A DNA stretch of 64,000 nucleotides from NCBI GenBank assembly GCA_022820925.1, contig JAJEEO010000002.1, positions 62,001 to 126,000 on the forward strand, in the 5' to 3' direction. Below, piece after piece: positions 10,359 to 19,361 of this stretch; position 1 is the first letter of the stretch; the number at the start of each line of letters is the position of its first letter. The notes beneath the pieces were generated by a model. It ran no database searches and was not told the origin of the DNA. It was given only the letters and a program-made list of their open reading frames with translations. The stretch comes from Acidimicrobiia bacterium (GTDB taxonomy: Bacteria; Actinomycetota; Acidimicrobiia; Acidimicrobiales; Poriferisodalaceae). The position numbers were made by a program, and so were the translations under genes.

Positions 10359-11635
10359 GCGAGTCGCTCCGATCCCGTCGAGATCAGGCGCTGGGCGCCG
10401 GCGCACAACTCTTCTATTCCGAGCCCCTGCACATCGTGCGGGGCGAAGGCGTCGAGCTGTTCGACGCCGACGGCCGCCGCTACATCGACATGTACAACAA
10501 CGTGCCGTGCGTGGGCCACGGCAACACCCGGGTCGCCGAGGCCATGGCCGCACAGCAGGCCACGCTCAACGTGCACAGCCGGTATCTGCACGAGGGCATC
10601 GTCAGCTTCGCCGAGCGCCTCGTGGCACTGCATCACGACGGCATCGAGAGCGCTGTCATCAGCTGCACAGGCACCGAGGCCGTCGAAGTCGCCATGAACA
10701 TGGCCCGCATCGCCACCGGGCGCCGAGGTGTCATCGCCACCGACGCCACCTACCACGGCAATACCGAGGCAGTGATCGCGCTGCGGCAAGCGGCGTCGCA
10801 GCCCGACGAGCATCCCGAGGTGGCGACCTTCCCGTTTCCCCAGAAGCTGCGGCCGATCCGAGACGGGCTCGATGAGCAGGCGCTGGCCGACGCCTATCTC
10901 GACGAGCTGGCCGCCGCCATCGGGCGTCTGGAGTCCTGCGGTGCCGGCGTAGCGGCCATCATCCTGTGCTCGATCCAGGCCAACGAGGGCCTGCCCGACA
11001 TCCCCGGCAGCTTCATGACGCAGGCCGCCCAGCTCGTACGCGAGGCGGGAGGCCTGGTGATCGCCGACGAGGTGCAAGCCGGCTACTGCCGCACGGGCCG
11101 CTGGTGGGGCTACGAGGTGACCGGCTTCGAACCCGACATCGCCGTGATGGGCAAGCCCATGGGCAATGGGCTCCCCTTGGCAGCCACCGTCGCCGGCAAG
11201 CACCTGGTGGATCGCTTCCGGGCCGCCACCCGCTACTTCAACACCTACGGCGCCAGCCCGCTCCAAGCCGCAGTCGGCCACGCGGTCATCGACGAGATCG
11301 AGGATCGGGAGCTGGCCGCCAGCGTCACCGAACTCGGCTACGGACTCAAGCAAGCGCTGGTCGAGAGAGCCGCGCGCTGCGAGTGGATGGCCGGTGTCCG
11401 CGGCCACGGGCTGTTCCTCGGCGTGGAGATGGTGTCGCCTGACGGCAGCCTCGCACCCGACCGGCCGCGGGCAGTCGACTTCACCGACCGGCTCAAGGAC
11501 CACGGGATCCTTGCATCGCACGCAGGCGCCTTCGCCAACGTTCTCAAGGTCCGTCCGCCGCTCGTGCTGCAGCAGTCCCACGCAGAGGAGTTCCTGTCAG
11601 CTTTCGACGCGGTGCTGCACGAGCTCGATGGCTGA
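10355..11635 (+). CDS. Class III PLP aminotransferase or phospho-lyase
   Basis: 426 residues, normal for the class. The PLP site includes SCTGTEAVEVAMNMARIATG (phosphate contacts, residues ~95-115), ADEVQAGYCRTGRWWGYE and the Schiff-base lysine in AVMGKPMGNGLPLAA. The class contains omega-aminotransferases but also ethanolamine-phosphate and 5-phosphohydroxylysine phospho-lyases (AGXT2L group), which work with an APH-type kinase. Because exactly such a kinase overlaps its 3' end, a phospho-lyase role is as likely as transamination. The start is the GTG at 10355, overlapping the dioxygenase stop; the frame extends upstream only as a shadow of that gene. Confidence 0.88.
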   Translation: MSESLRSRRDQALGAGAQLFYSEPLHIVRGEGVELFDADGRRYIDMYNNVPCVGHGNTRVAEAMAAQQATLNVHSRYLHEGIVSFAERLVALHHDGIESAVISCTGTEAVEVAMNMARIATGRRGVIATDATYHGNTEAVIALRQAASQPDEHPEVATFPFPQKLRPIRDGLDEQALADAYLDELAAAIGRLESCGAGVAAIILCSIQANEGLPDIPGSFMTQAAQLVREAGGLVIADEVQAGYCRTGRWWGYEVTGFEPDIAVMGKPMGNGLPLAATVAGKHLVDRFRAATRYFNTYGASPLQAAVGHAVIDEIEDRELAASVTELGYGLKQALVERAARCEWMAGVRGHGLFLGVEMVSPDGSLAPDRPRAVDFTDRLKDHGILASHAGAFANVLKVRPPLVLQQSHAEEFLSAFDAVLHELDG

Positions 11636-12644
11636 CGGGGCAGGTGCCCCGTACGAGACACCCGCTCGCACGGCCCTGCAGCAGTTCGGCATCGGATCTG
11701 CACGGTTGCAGCTGATCGGCATCAGCGAGAACGTCACATTCCGCGCAGACGACGACCGCTCAGGTCAGTCCTACGTGCTGCGACTGCACCGGCCCGACTA
11801 CCACACGCTCGACGAACTCGACTCCGAGCGCGTGTGGCTCGAGGCACTGCGCATCAGCGGCATCTCGGTGCCGACACCGGTCGCGGCACCGGACGGCCGC
11901 TACTTCGTTGCCGTCGATGTCGCCGAAGACGAGGCACGGCAGGTTGGCTTGAATCTCTGGGCGCCCGGCGAGATCGTCGGCGAGCTGCTCACCGCGCACG
12001 ACAAGAGCCCCGATACAACCGGGCCGACCGAGATCGCCGAGCCATTCGCGCAGCTCGGCGGACTGATGGCAGCGATGCACAACCAGGCGGCTGGCTGGAC
12101 GCCGCCGCCGTCATTCCGACGCCATCGCTTGGATCTCGACGGATTGCTCGGCGATGTGCCCTTCTGGGGGCGGTTCTGGGAGAGTCCGGTACTCGATGAG
12201 CGCGAACGGGACCTGCTGATCACGGCTCGCGACCACTGCCGCGAGCGGCTCCGCAGCTACGGGGAACCACGCCAGACCTTCAGCATGATCCATGCCGATC
12301 TGCACCTCGCGAACCTGCTCACCCACCACGGGAAGCTGAGCGTGATCGACTTCGACGACGCCGGCTTCGGGTGGCACCAGTACGACATCGCGGTGGCCAT
12401 GTTCCACTCGCGCGATACAGCAGATTTCCGTGCGGCGCGGCGGGCGTTCCTGCACAGTTACCGGACTGTGCGCCCGATCAGCGATGAAGATCTGGCGCTG
12501 GTGCCGGTGTTCGAGCTCATCCGCGGCATGGCAATTCTCGGCTGGCGGGCCGAGCGGCCCGAGGTCCCCTGGCCCGACGGCCAGATCGAGATGTTCCGCA
12601 GCGGCGTGGTGGCCGGTTGCGAGCGCCTGCTCGACGGCGGATAG
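11628..12644 (+). CDS. APH/homoserine-kinase-like small-molecule kinase
   Basis: 338 residues. An N-lobe nucleotide-binding part (VLRLHRPDYHTLDELDSE) is followed by the catalytic loop IHADLHLANLL and the metal-binding motif VIDFDDAGFGWHQYDIAVA. The latter is typical of kinases that phosphorylate alcohols such as homoserine, hydroxylysine or choline. Unlike the kinase at 6338 it keeps the catalytic Asp. The ATG at 11628 overlaps the end of the aminotransferase by eight bases. By analogy with hydroxylysine kinase plus phospho-lyase, it may activate the hydroxyl made by the dioxygenase; this is inference. Confidence 0.85.
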   Translation: MADGAGAPYETPARTALQQFGIGSARLQLIGISENVTFRADDDRSGQSYVLRLHRPDYHTLDELDSERVWLEALRISGISVPTPVAAPDGRYFVAVDVAEDEARQVGLNLWAPGEIVGELLTAHDKSPDTTGPTEIAEPFAQLGGLMAAMHNQAAGWTPPPSFRRHRLDLDGLLGDVPFWGRFWESPVLDERERDLLITARDHCRERLRSYGEPRQTFSMIHADLHLANLLTHHGKLSVIDFDDAGFGWHQYDIAVAMFHSRDTADFRAARRAFLHSYRTVRPISDEDLALVPVFELIRGMAILGWRAERPEVPWPDGQIEMFRSGVVAGCERLLDGG

Positions 12645-12689
12645 CGTCGGCGGTTGCTGTGCTGGCGGTCCGGGGGCAGGAGAGGTGCC

Positions 12690-13760
12690 GTGTGGGAGAT
12701 CACTGAGCCCGACCTCGCACCCATCGCCCTGGGGGCCGCGGTGCTGGGCACCGGCGGCGGCGGCAATCCGTATCTCGGGCGACTTCGGGTGCTGCAGGTG
12801 ATGCGCAACGGCGGCCGGGTGCGGGTCATCGAGCCCGACGAGATTGCCGACGACGATCTGCTGGTGGCCGTCGGCGGCATGGGTTCGCCCATGGTCAGCC
12901 ACGAGAAGCTGGCCGGGGGCGACGAGGAGACCGTGGCCGCCCGGGCGCTTGAAGGCCACCTTGGGCGGAAGTTCGATGCGATCGCTCCGTTCGAGATGGG
13001 CGGCAGCAACTCCATGGTGCCGATGGTGGTCGCCGCAGCGATGAATGTTCCCATCGTGAACGGCGACGGCATGGGGCGAGCCTTCCCCGAGCTGCAGATG
13101 ATCACCTATCTCATCTACGGCGGCAGCCCCCACCCCGCCGCCATTGCCGACGAGCGAGGCAACCAGGTGATCATCTCGGACGTGCTGGATGCCAAGTGGC
13201 TCGAACGCATCGCCCGGGCCGCGACGGTCGAGATGGGCGCACACACCGGGCTGGCGTCAGCCGTGATGGACGGTGCCTATTGCCGCCGCTCGATCATCCC
13301 GCACACGCTGCGCCTCGCGAGCGAGATCGGCCATGCGGTGCACCGCGCCCGCGACGTCAAGGACGATCCCAGCGAGGCGATCCTTGGCGTCGCCGGCGGC
13401 ATGCGTTACCTGCGCGGCAAGGTCACCGATGTGCACCGGCGAAATGCAGCCGGCTTCGCACGAGGCCAGATGACGGTGGCTGGCATCGGCGACGACGCCG
13501 GGCGCACCATCCGCATCGACTTCCAGAACGAGAACCTCGCCATCTATGAGGACGACGTGCCCCAGGTGATGGTGCCCGACCTCATCACGTTGGTCACCAC
13601 CGACACCGGCGAGCCGATCACCACCGAGCTGCTGCGCTTCGGCGTCCGCGCCGACGTGCTGGTGCTGCCTGCACCCGACCTGCTGCGAACACCCGAGGCA
13701 CTGGCTGTCGTCGGCCCTCACGCCTTCGGCATCGACGCCGAGTACGTACCTGCCGTCTAA
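12690..13760 (+). CDS. DUF917 / S-methyl-thiohydantoin desulfurase-domain protein
   Basis: 356 residues from a GTG preceded by a strong AGGAGAGG ribosome-binding site. The glycine-rich start AAVLGTGGGGNPYLG, the central FEMGGSNSMVPM and VNGDGMGRAFPELQM are family landmarks. DUF917 proteins usually sit beside hydantoinase A, and here a short hydantoinase A is encoded convergently about 1.1 kb away. The family is reported to include thiohydantoin desulfurases. It ends the plus-strand operon and converges with the luciferase-like gene across a repeat array. Reaction here not determinable. Confidence 0.85.
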   Translation: MWEITEPDLAPIALGAAVLGTGGGGNPYLGRLRVLQVMRNGGRVRVIEPDEIADDDLLVAVGGMGSPMVSHEKLAGGDEETVAARALEGHLGRKFDAIAPFEMGGSNSMVPMVVAAAMNVPIVNGDGMGRAFPELQMITYLIYGGSPHPAAIADERGNQVIISDVLDAKWLERIARAATVEMGAHTGLASAVMDGAYCRRSIIPHTLRLASEIGHAVHRARDVKDDPSEAILGVAGGMRYLRGKVTDVHRRNAAGFARGQMTVAGIGDDAGRTIRIDFQNENLAIYEDDVPQVMVPDLITLVTTDTGEPITTELLRFGVRADVLVLPAPDLLRTPEALAVVGPHAFGIDAEYVPAV

Positions 13761-13772
13761 TGGCTCACATAT

Positions 13773-13893
13773 GAGCGCCGGCGAAGCCTCGGCGCCTTAC
13801 CGGGTGAGCGCCGGCGAAGCCTCGGCGACTTACCGGGTGAGCGCCGGCGAAGCCTTGGCGACTTACCGGGTGAGCGCCGGCGAAGCCTCGGCG
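13773..13893. repeat. 33-bp tandem repeat, three full copies plus one partial
   Basis: Full copies are at 13773-13805, 13806-13838 and 13839-13871, with a partial copy at 13872-13893. They differ by one or two bases. Each unit contains CGCCG and CGGCG arms that can pair around a 9-base loop. The partial copy and most of the third copy are the last codons of the minus-strand luciferase-like gene (stop at 13863). The other copies extend past the stop into the gap between two convergent genes. Confidence 0.9.
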
Positions 13894-14885
13894 CTCGCAA
13901 TAGACGGCAGGACTTCGCGGGCGGTGAGGTCGATGATCTCGGGAAGCCGGTCGGTGGCGAGGGGCGCCAGCGCCACCGAGTCGGCGCCACCGGCCAGCAG
14001 CGCCCCGATCCTGGCGGCGCATTCCGCGGGGGTGCCGGCGACGGTCAGGTCGGCGACCCACTGGTCGGGCATTCCGTCTCGGACTGCGGCGTATCCGCCT
14101 TGGTCGATCAGCACCTGCAGCTCGTCGGAGATGCCGTACACGTCGGTCAGGGCATTCGGTCCGTGCTGGCGGTAGAAGGCCAGCGACGCCCGCGCCGAGT
14201 CCCGAGCCGCTTGGCCGTCTTCGTCCACGGCATACAGAGCGAACACGGTGATCGGGTGCGGATCGGAGCGGCCGGCGATCTCGCGCCCCTCGTTGATGCG
14301 TTCGACGGCCCATTCCACGTATTGCAGGCTTGAGCACACCGACAGGATCGTGCCGTCGGCGATCTCGCCGCCCAGCCGCAGCATGTTCGGCCCTGACACG
14401 CCGAGACGGACCGGCATCGGCGGTCCCGTCTCGGGAAAGGTCAGCTTGACGTTGTCGAATTCGAACAGGCCGCCGTGGCGGTCCAGCGCGTCGCCGCCGA
14501 GCAGCGCCTTGACCGCTGTCACGCACTCCCGCACCGCCTGCAGCGGCGAGCGGGGATGCAGGCCCATCTGGCGGACCCATGCCGGCACACCGAGGCCGAC
14601 GCCCGCGATCAGCCGCCCGGGCGACGAGCGGCTCAGCGTTGCCAGCTCCATCGCCAGCACCGAGGGATGGCGCGCCACCGCCGACACCACACCCAGACCC
14701 ACAGTGATCTCGCTTGTGGCCCCGAGCACCACCGATGCGCCGGAGATGCCGCCGGTGAAGAAGTAGTCCTCCGCCAGCCAGATCTCGTCGAAGCCGCTCT
14801 CCTCGGCCTGCGCGGCGGCCCCTGCGATGTTCTCTGGGGCGATCGCGCTGCCCAGGATGAGGCCGACCTTGCCCTGTGTGCTCAT
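13863..14885 (-). CDS. Luciferase-like (LLM) flavin/F420-dependent oxidoreductase
   Basis: 340 residues. Family landmarks are EESGFDEIWLAEDYFFTGG near 29, ITVGLGVVSAVARHPSVLAM near 60, GRLIAGVGLGVPAWVRQMG near 92 and VRLGVSGPNMLRLGGEIADG near 150, close to F420-dependent reductases. The ATG at 14885 overlaps the TGA of hydantoinase A (ATGA), so it is the last gene of the molybdenum-hydroxylase/hydantoinase operon. Its final codons (ending SPALTR) lie inside a 33-base tandem repeat that continues beyond the stop. Substrate unknown; a role in reducing or oxidising a ring from the hydantoin-type pathway is inference. Confidence 0.88.
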   Translation of the reverse strand: MSTQGKVGLILGSAIAPENIAGAAAQAEESGFDEIWLAEDYFFTGGISGASVVLGATSEITVGLGVVSAVARHPSVLAMELATLSRSSPGRLIAGVGLGVPAWVRQMGLHPRSPLQAVRECVTAVKALLGGDALDRHGGLFEFDNVKLTFPETGPPMPVRLGVSGPNMLRLGGEIADGTILSVCSSLQYVEWAVERINEGREIAGRSDPHPITVFALYAVDEDGQAARDSARASLAFYRQHGPNALTDVYGISDELQVLIDQGGYAAVRDGMPDQWVADLTVAGTPAECAARIGALLAGGADSVALAPLATDRLPEIIDLTAREVLPSIASAEASPALTR

Positions 14886-16510
14886 GTGCCAGCTCCCCGG
14901 CTGGATGCGCCATTGCCTGCGGCAAGGTCGCCGACAGCTTTCACCCGGATCCGTATGGCGTTCGACGGCAGGTACGTCAGCGGTATCTCGTCGATGTCGG
15001 TGATCTCGACGGTGGCCGCATCGGCGCCCGCATCGACGGCGCGCTGGGCGGTGACCGAGCGGGCCTCGGCCATCGCCTCGTCCCGGGTCATCGACGCCAT
15101 CGAGTACACCCGGTCTGTCTCGGCGCCGACTTGCGCGATGGCTGCGCCGATGGCGCTGGCCACCGAGAAGTAGTCGGGTCGGATCGTCTCCGATGCGCCT
15201 GCCAATCCGTCTCGCACCAGCACTCCCCCGCCGCCGACTACAACAACGGGAACGGGGTCGGCAGATGTCTTCATCTGCTCGACTGCGGTGGCCAGCATGT
15301 CCTGCATACATTCGACCGCATCGCCCACCAGCCCGGCGTCCACGTGGCTGACCGTCGCCTGGTCGCCGATATTCGCCATGCCGGCGGCAGCGGCGATGTC
15401 GGTGGCGGTCAGCTCGCCGCCGCCGAACACCAGCGCCCGATCGGTGAGCTCGTAGCCGACACTGTCGGGACCCACCGAGACGTCGCCCTGGTTGCCGCCG
15501 ATGCCGTTGCCGGAGCGCACCAGGCTCCCGCCTCCGAGTCCCAGTGAGAGCACGTCGGGCATCCGGAAGTTGGTGCGCACCCCCGCCACCGAGACCGCTG
15601 TCGAGGCCTCTCGCGGGAAGCCGTGCACGAGCACGCCCACATCGGACGTCGTGCCGCCCACGTCGATGACCACGCCATCGCGGATGCCGCTCAGGAATGC
15701 CGCTCCCCGCATCGAATTGGTGGGGCCGGAGGCAAACGTGGCCACGGGGTGGCGGCGGGCGAAGTCGGCGCTCATCAGCGTGCCGTCGTTCTGACTGACG
15801 TGCAGCGGGCAGTCGAGGCCAAGCTCGACCAGCGCTCCGATCAGCCCGGACACGGTGCGCTCCGCCAGCGGGCGCAGGCACGCATTCACGACGGCCGCGT
15901 TCTCACGTTCGAGCAGCCCCAGCCGGCCGATCTCGCTGGACAGGCTGATGTCGAGTTCCGGCGCCTCGCCGGCCAGGACATCACGGGCCTCGGCCTCGAA
16001 GCTGTCGTCCACGGGCGAGAAGACCGAAGCCACCGCCACCGAACCCACTCCCTTCGCGACGATGTCCCGCGCTGCAGCCCGCAGCTCGTCGTGATCAATG
16101 GGGCTGATCAGCCGCCCGTCGAACTCATGGCCGCCGTGGCAGAGATAGACGTGGTCACCGAGCACCGCACGCAGCCGCTCGGGCCAGTCGATGAACGGCG
16201 GCAGTCCCCGCGTGGCGGGGAGACCGAGACGCACCACGGCGGTGGGCACGAGGCGGCGACCCTCCACCAGCGCGTTGGTGAAGTGCGTCGTGCCGATCAT
16301 GACCGCACCGATCGCATCGGGCGACGCGCCGCAGTCGTCGAGCACCGCCCGGACAGCGGTCACAATGCCGTCGGTCACCTCCGGCGTCGTGACCGCCTTG
16401 GACCACCCGACCACCTCGCTGCCGGACATGGCGACCGCGTCGGTGTTGGTGCCGCCCACGTCCACGCCGATCCGCAACGTTCCGGGCGCCGCCGACTCCG
16501 GTGAATTCAC
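14882..16510 (-). CDS. Short-form hydantoinase A / oxoprolinase-family ATPase
   Basis: 542 residues, shorter than the ~680 of methylhydantoinase HyuA. The N-terminal ATPase loop is LRIGVDVGGTNTDAVA, followed by MIGTTHFTNALVEGRRL; the second nucleotide motif is VIDVGGTTSDVGVLVHGFP near 250. It lacks the extra C-terminal domain of full-length HyuA and no HyuB gene is present. Short forms of this kind are usually partnered by DUF917 proteins, and one is encoded nearby on the opposite strand. Expected role: ATP-dependent opening of a hydantoin, lactam or related ring. The ATG overlaps the stop of the molybdenum hydroxylase gene. Confidence 0.88.
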   Translation of the reverse strand: MNSPESAAPGTLRIGVDVGGTNTDAVAMSGSEVVGWSKAVTTPEVTDGIVTAVRAVLDDCGASPDAIGAVMIGTTHFTNALVEGRRLVPTAVVRLGLPATRGLPPFIDWPERLRAVLGDHVYLCHGGHEFDGRLISPIDHDELRAAARDIVAKGVGSVAVASVFSPVDDSFEAEARDVLAGEAPELDISLSSEIGRLGLLERENAAVVNACLRPLAERTVSGLIGALVELGLDCPLHVSQNDGTLMSADFARRHPVATFASGPTNSMRGAAFLSGIRDGVVIDVGGTTSDVGVLVHGFPREASTAVSVAGVRTNFRMPDVLSLGLGGGSLVRSGNGIGGNQGDVSVGPDSVGYELTDRALVFGGGELTATDIAAAAGMANIGDQATVSHVDAGLVGDAVECMQDMLATAVEQMKTSADPVPVVVVGGGGVLVRDGLAGASETIRPDYFSVASAIGAAIAQVGAETDRVYSMASMTRDEAMAEARSVTAQRAVDAGADAATVEITDIDEIPLTYLPSNAIRIRVKAVGDLAAGNGASSRGAGT

Positions 16511-18873
16511 GATGCAGCCTCCAGAGCCTCCAGCACCGCTTCGGGCGTGATCGGCAACGTGTCAAACGGCACGCCGATGGCATCGGAGACGGCATTGGCC
16601 ACCGCCGCTGCCACCGGGACGATCGGAGGCTCGGCGGCGCCCTTCGCGCCGTACGGTCCTGCTGGATCGGCGTGTTCCATCACGATCATCTCCACCTTCG
16701 GGACGTCTTCCGCCAGCGGCAAGCCGTGCGCCTTGAACGTGCGCTGGACGTAGCGACCGTGATCGAGATCGACACGCTCGCTCAACGCGAAGCCCAAGCC
16801 CTGGGCGACTCCGCCCTGGATCTGCCCCGCAATGGCGCCGGGGTGAATGGCGCGGCCCACCTCTTGGCACACCACGTACCGGTCGACCGTGACCCTGCCG
16901 GTGACCACATCGACGCTCACCTCGGCCTGGTGCAGGTGGTAGGTGGGCGTCGGCCATCCCTTGATCAACATGCCGGTGGCGCACGCCGGGTCGTGCGGAG
17001 GTGTCGGAGTGACATAGGAAGCGCCCGCGGCGATTGGTCCGTCGGACCAGGTGGCCGCCTGCGCGACCGCACCGAGCGTCAGGCTGGCAGCGGGCACTCC
17101 AGCCACCGTCACGGCGCCGTCGGCGATCACCAAGTCCTCGGGGGCCGCTTCCAGCATCTGGCTTGCTCGGTCCAGCACCTGGCTGCGAACGTCGGATGCA
17201 GCGTCGGCGATGGCCCGGCCGACGACGTGGGTGGTGCGGCTGCCTTGCGACCCGGCGTCGTAGCCAGTGGCGTCTGTGTCGGGCATGGTGATCGTCACAG
17301 CGTCCGCGGAGAGGCCGAGCGCCTCGGCGGCGATCTGGCGCAGCCCGGTGGCCACGGCGCCCGAGCCGTTCTCGGTCGCCGAGGTGATGACCGTGGCAGT
17401 GCCGTCCTCGTTCAGCTTCACGGTCGCGTGGCCGGGCATCGGATTGGTCAGCCAGATCGCCGCTGCCTGTCCCGCGCCGCGCAGCACATCTGCGTCGTTC
17501 TCAGCCGGCTGCGAGCTGCGTGCAGCGGCGTCCCGCTGTGCCTGATTGCGCGACACGATGTCGCGCTGTGCTCGATTGCGCGACACGATGTCGCGCCAGG
17601 GCGCCAGCTCATCGACTCGGTCGAAGGCCTCCCGCAGGATCGACGCTTCGGAGAGCGGTTGGCCGTTGCGCATCAGATCGCCGTCTCGAGCCAACGACTC
17701 CAGCCTGAAGTCCCGGCGATCGCGGCCGAGCGCATCGGCTATCGCGTCCATGTGCCGCTCATTGGCGAACACCAGCCACGGTCCGTTGACGCCCCGGTAG
17801 GCACCCGTCGGCGCCGTGTTCGTGTACACGTTGCGGGTCCGGATACGCGCCGTGCCGACCCGGTAGATCGATCCGAAGACGAACATGGGAATCGACGACA
17901 GCGCCGGGCCGTTGTTGGCGTACGCACCGCTGTCCGACACGATCTCCACATCGGTCGCCAGGATCGTGCCGTCGCGCCGCACCGCCGAGCGCACCGCCAC
18001 GATCGCATTGGCGCGGCACGGCGCCACCAGGCGCTCTTCCAGTGCCGTGTGCTGCATGCGCACAGGGCGTCGAAAGCGCCGGGCCAGCATCGCAGCGAAC
18101 GCTTCGAGGCTCACGTCGAGCTTCGCCCCGAATCCCCCGCCGATGTGATGACCCACCACCCGCACCGTTGACGGTGCGACGCCCAAGATCTGCGCCACCC
18201 GGTCACGAAGGCGGAACGGGTACTGGTGGGACACCTCGATGACGTAGCGACCCGATTCGTAGGTGGCGAGCGCCATCTTGGGCTCCAGATGGGCCTGGTA
18301 TTGCCGGGGCGTGCGGTAGGTGCCTTCCACCACGACGTCGGCCGCGGCGAATGCCTCATCGAGGTCGCCGGGATCGTGCACGACTTCTGCAACCACATTG
18401 CCGCCTCGCCCGATGTCCGCGCCGCCAGCCACGGCGAAGCGGTTCCAATCGGGATGCACCAGGCGCGCACCGGGGGCGAGGGCCTGCTCGGGCGTGGAGA
18501 CGGGTTCGGCTGTCTCGATGTCGAGTGCCACAGCGCGGGCGCCGGCCTCGGCAGCCGTTCGGCTCTCGGCAACCACGATCGCAACGGGCTCGCCCTCGTA
18601 GGCCACATAGTCCGCGGCCAGCAACGGGGTGTCCGACACGATCACGCCGGTTCGCCAATCCGGCACGTCCGCCGACGTCAGCACCTCAAGCACCCCGTCG
18701 ACCCAGAGTGCGGGCGTTGAGTCGACCGCCCGGATCCGGCCGGCAGCAACAGGCGAACGAGCAAGCGCCGCCCACAGCATCCCGGTTCTTGACAGGTCAG
18801 CACCGAAGATTGCCTGGCCGCGAAGCTTCGCGTCGGCATCGCTGCGATCGGGGCTGGTTCCCAGGACGCTCAT
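16507..18873 (-). CDS. Molybdenum hydroxylase large subunit (CoxL/XdhA type)
   Basis: 788 residues with the aldehyde oxidase/xanthine dehydrogenase a/b hammerhead at the N-terminus and the molybdopterin domains after it. Visible landmarks are GHHIGGGFGAKLDVS, TAPTGAYRGVNGP and the C-terminal GAKGAAEPPIVPVAAAVANA, whose Glu is the expected catalytic base. It forms the usual heterotrimer with the next two upstream genes. An unusual 10-residue tandem repeat (RDIVSRNRAQ / RDIVSRNQAQ) interrupts the middle of the protein at 17534-17593; it comes from a duplicated palindromic DNA unit. The ATG at 18873 overlaps the small-subunit stop. Confidence 0.9.
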   Translation of the reverse strand: MSVLGTSPDRSDADAKLRGQAIFGADLSRTGMLWAALARSPVAAGRIRAVDSTPALWVDGVLEVLTSADVPDWRTGVIVSDTPLLAADYVAYEGEPVAIVVAESRTAAEAGARAVALDIETAEPVSTPEQALAPGARLVHPDWNRFAVAGGADIGRGGNVVAEVVHDPGDLDEAFAAADVVVEGTYRTPRQYQAHLEPKMALATYESGRYVIEVSHQYPFRLRDRVAQILGVAPSTVRVVGHHIGGGFGAKLDVSLEAFAAMLARRFRRPVRMQHTALEERLVAPCRANAIVAVRSAVRRDGTILATDVEIVSDSGAYANNGPALSSIPMFVFGSIYRVGTARIRTRNVYTNTAPTGAYRGVNGPWLVFANERHMDAIADALGRDRRDFRLESLARDGDLMRNGQPLSEASILREAFDRVDELAPWRDIVSRNRAQRDIVSRNQAQRDAAARSSQPAENDADVLRGAGQAAAIWLTNPMPGHATVKLNEDGTATVITSATENGSGAVATGLRQIAAEALGLSADAVTITMPDTDATGYDAGSQGSRTTHVVGRAIADAASDVRSQVLDRASQMLEAAPEDLVIADGAVTVAGVPAASLTLGAVAQAATWSDGPIAAGASYVTPTPPHDPACATGMLIKGWPTPTYHLHQAEVSVDVVTGRVTVDRYVVCQEVGRAIHPGAIAGQIQGGVAQGLGFALSERVDLDHGRYVQRTFKAHGLPLAEDVPKVEMIVMEHADPAGPYGAKGAAEPPIVPVAAAVANAVSDAIGVPFDTLPITPEAVLEALEAAS
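17534..17593. repeat. In-frame duplicated 30-bp palindromic element
   Basis: Two adjacent 30-base units (17534-17563 and 17564-17593) differ by two bases. Each contains a perfect inverted repeat with GCGCGACA and TGTCGCGC arms around a 3-base loop (17548-17566 and 17578-17596). The element lies inside the large-subunit gene, keeps its frame and adds the peptide repeat RDIVSRN[RQ]AQ. Confidence 0.9.
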
Positions 18874-19361
18874 GGCTGCACCGACGCAGCAGCATCCAGC
18901 GCTGCCTCGACGATCTGCTGGTACCCGGTGCAGCGGCAGATGTTGCCTGCGAGCGCTTGGCGGATGTCCGTCTCGGTGGGTTCGGGAACGTCGTCCAGCA
19001 GGGCAGTGAGCACCATGAGCACGCCGGGCGTGCAGAAGCCGCACTGCACTGCCGCGTGGCGTACGAATGCCTGCTGCAGCGTCGTCAGCTCGGCCGCTCC
19101 GGCAAGCCCCTCGACAGTGCGGACGACCCGACCGCTCGTCGAGCCTGCCGCCAGGATGCATGACGCCACCGGTCCGCCGTCCACCAGCACGGTGCAGGCA
19201 CCGCATTCGCCTTCCCAGCAGGCCTCCTTCGGCCCCGTGAGCCCCAGCCGTTCCCTCAGCGTTCCCAGGAGCGTCTCGCCCGCATCCACGTCGAGCTGGT
19301 GTGCGCGGTCATTCACCACGAGCCGGATCGTCACGTCTCGCTCTGAGGGCGGCACCGGCAT
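18870..19361 (-). CDS. Molybdenum hydroxylase 2Fe-2S small subunit (CoxS/XdhC type)
   Basis: 163 residues, the usual length. Four cysteines of the first cluster are in CWEGECGACTVLVDG and ASCILAAG; the second cluster is in QCGFCTPGVLM and GNICRCTGYQQIVEAAL. It passes electrons from the molybdenum site to FAD. The ATG at 19361 shares a base with the stop of the FAD-subunit gene (TGATG), and its own stop overlaps the large-subunit ATG. The first residues before VTIRLVVND look dispensable, so a slightly later start is possible. Confidence 0.93.
   Translation of the reverse strand: MPVPPSERDVTIRLVVNDRAHQLDVDAGETLLGTLRERLGLTGPKEACWEGECGACTVLVDGGPVASCILAAGSTSGRVVRTVEGLAGAAELTTLQQAFVRHAAVQCGFCTPGVLMVLTALLDDVPEPTETDIRQALAGNICRCTGYQQIVEAALDAAASVQP

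Noticed and set aside
13757..13990. Minus-strand frame through the 33-base repeats encoding RLRRRSPGKSP-like repeats
   Set aside because: This is a second frame through a tandem repeat overlapping a real gene; no start signal or family likeness.
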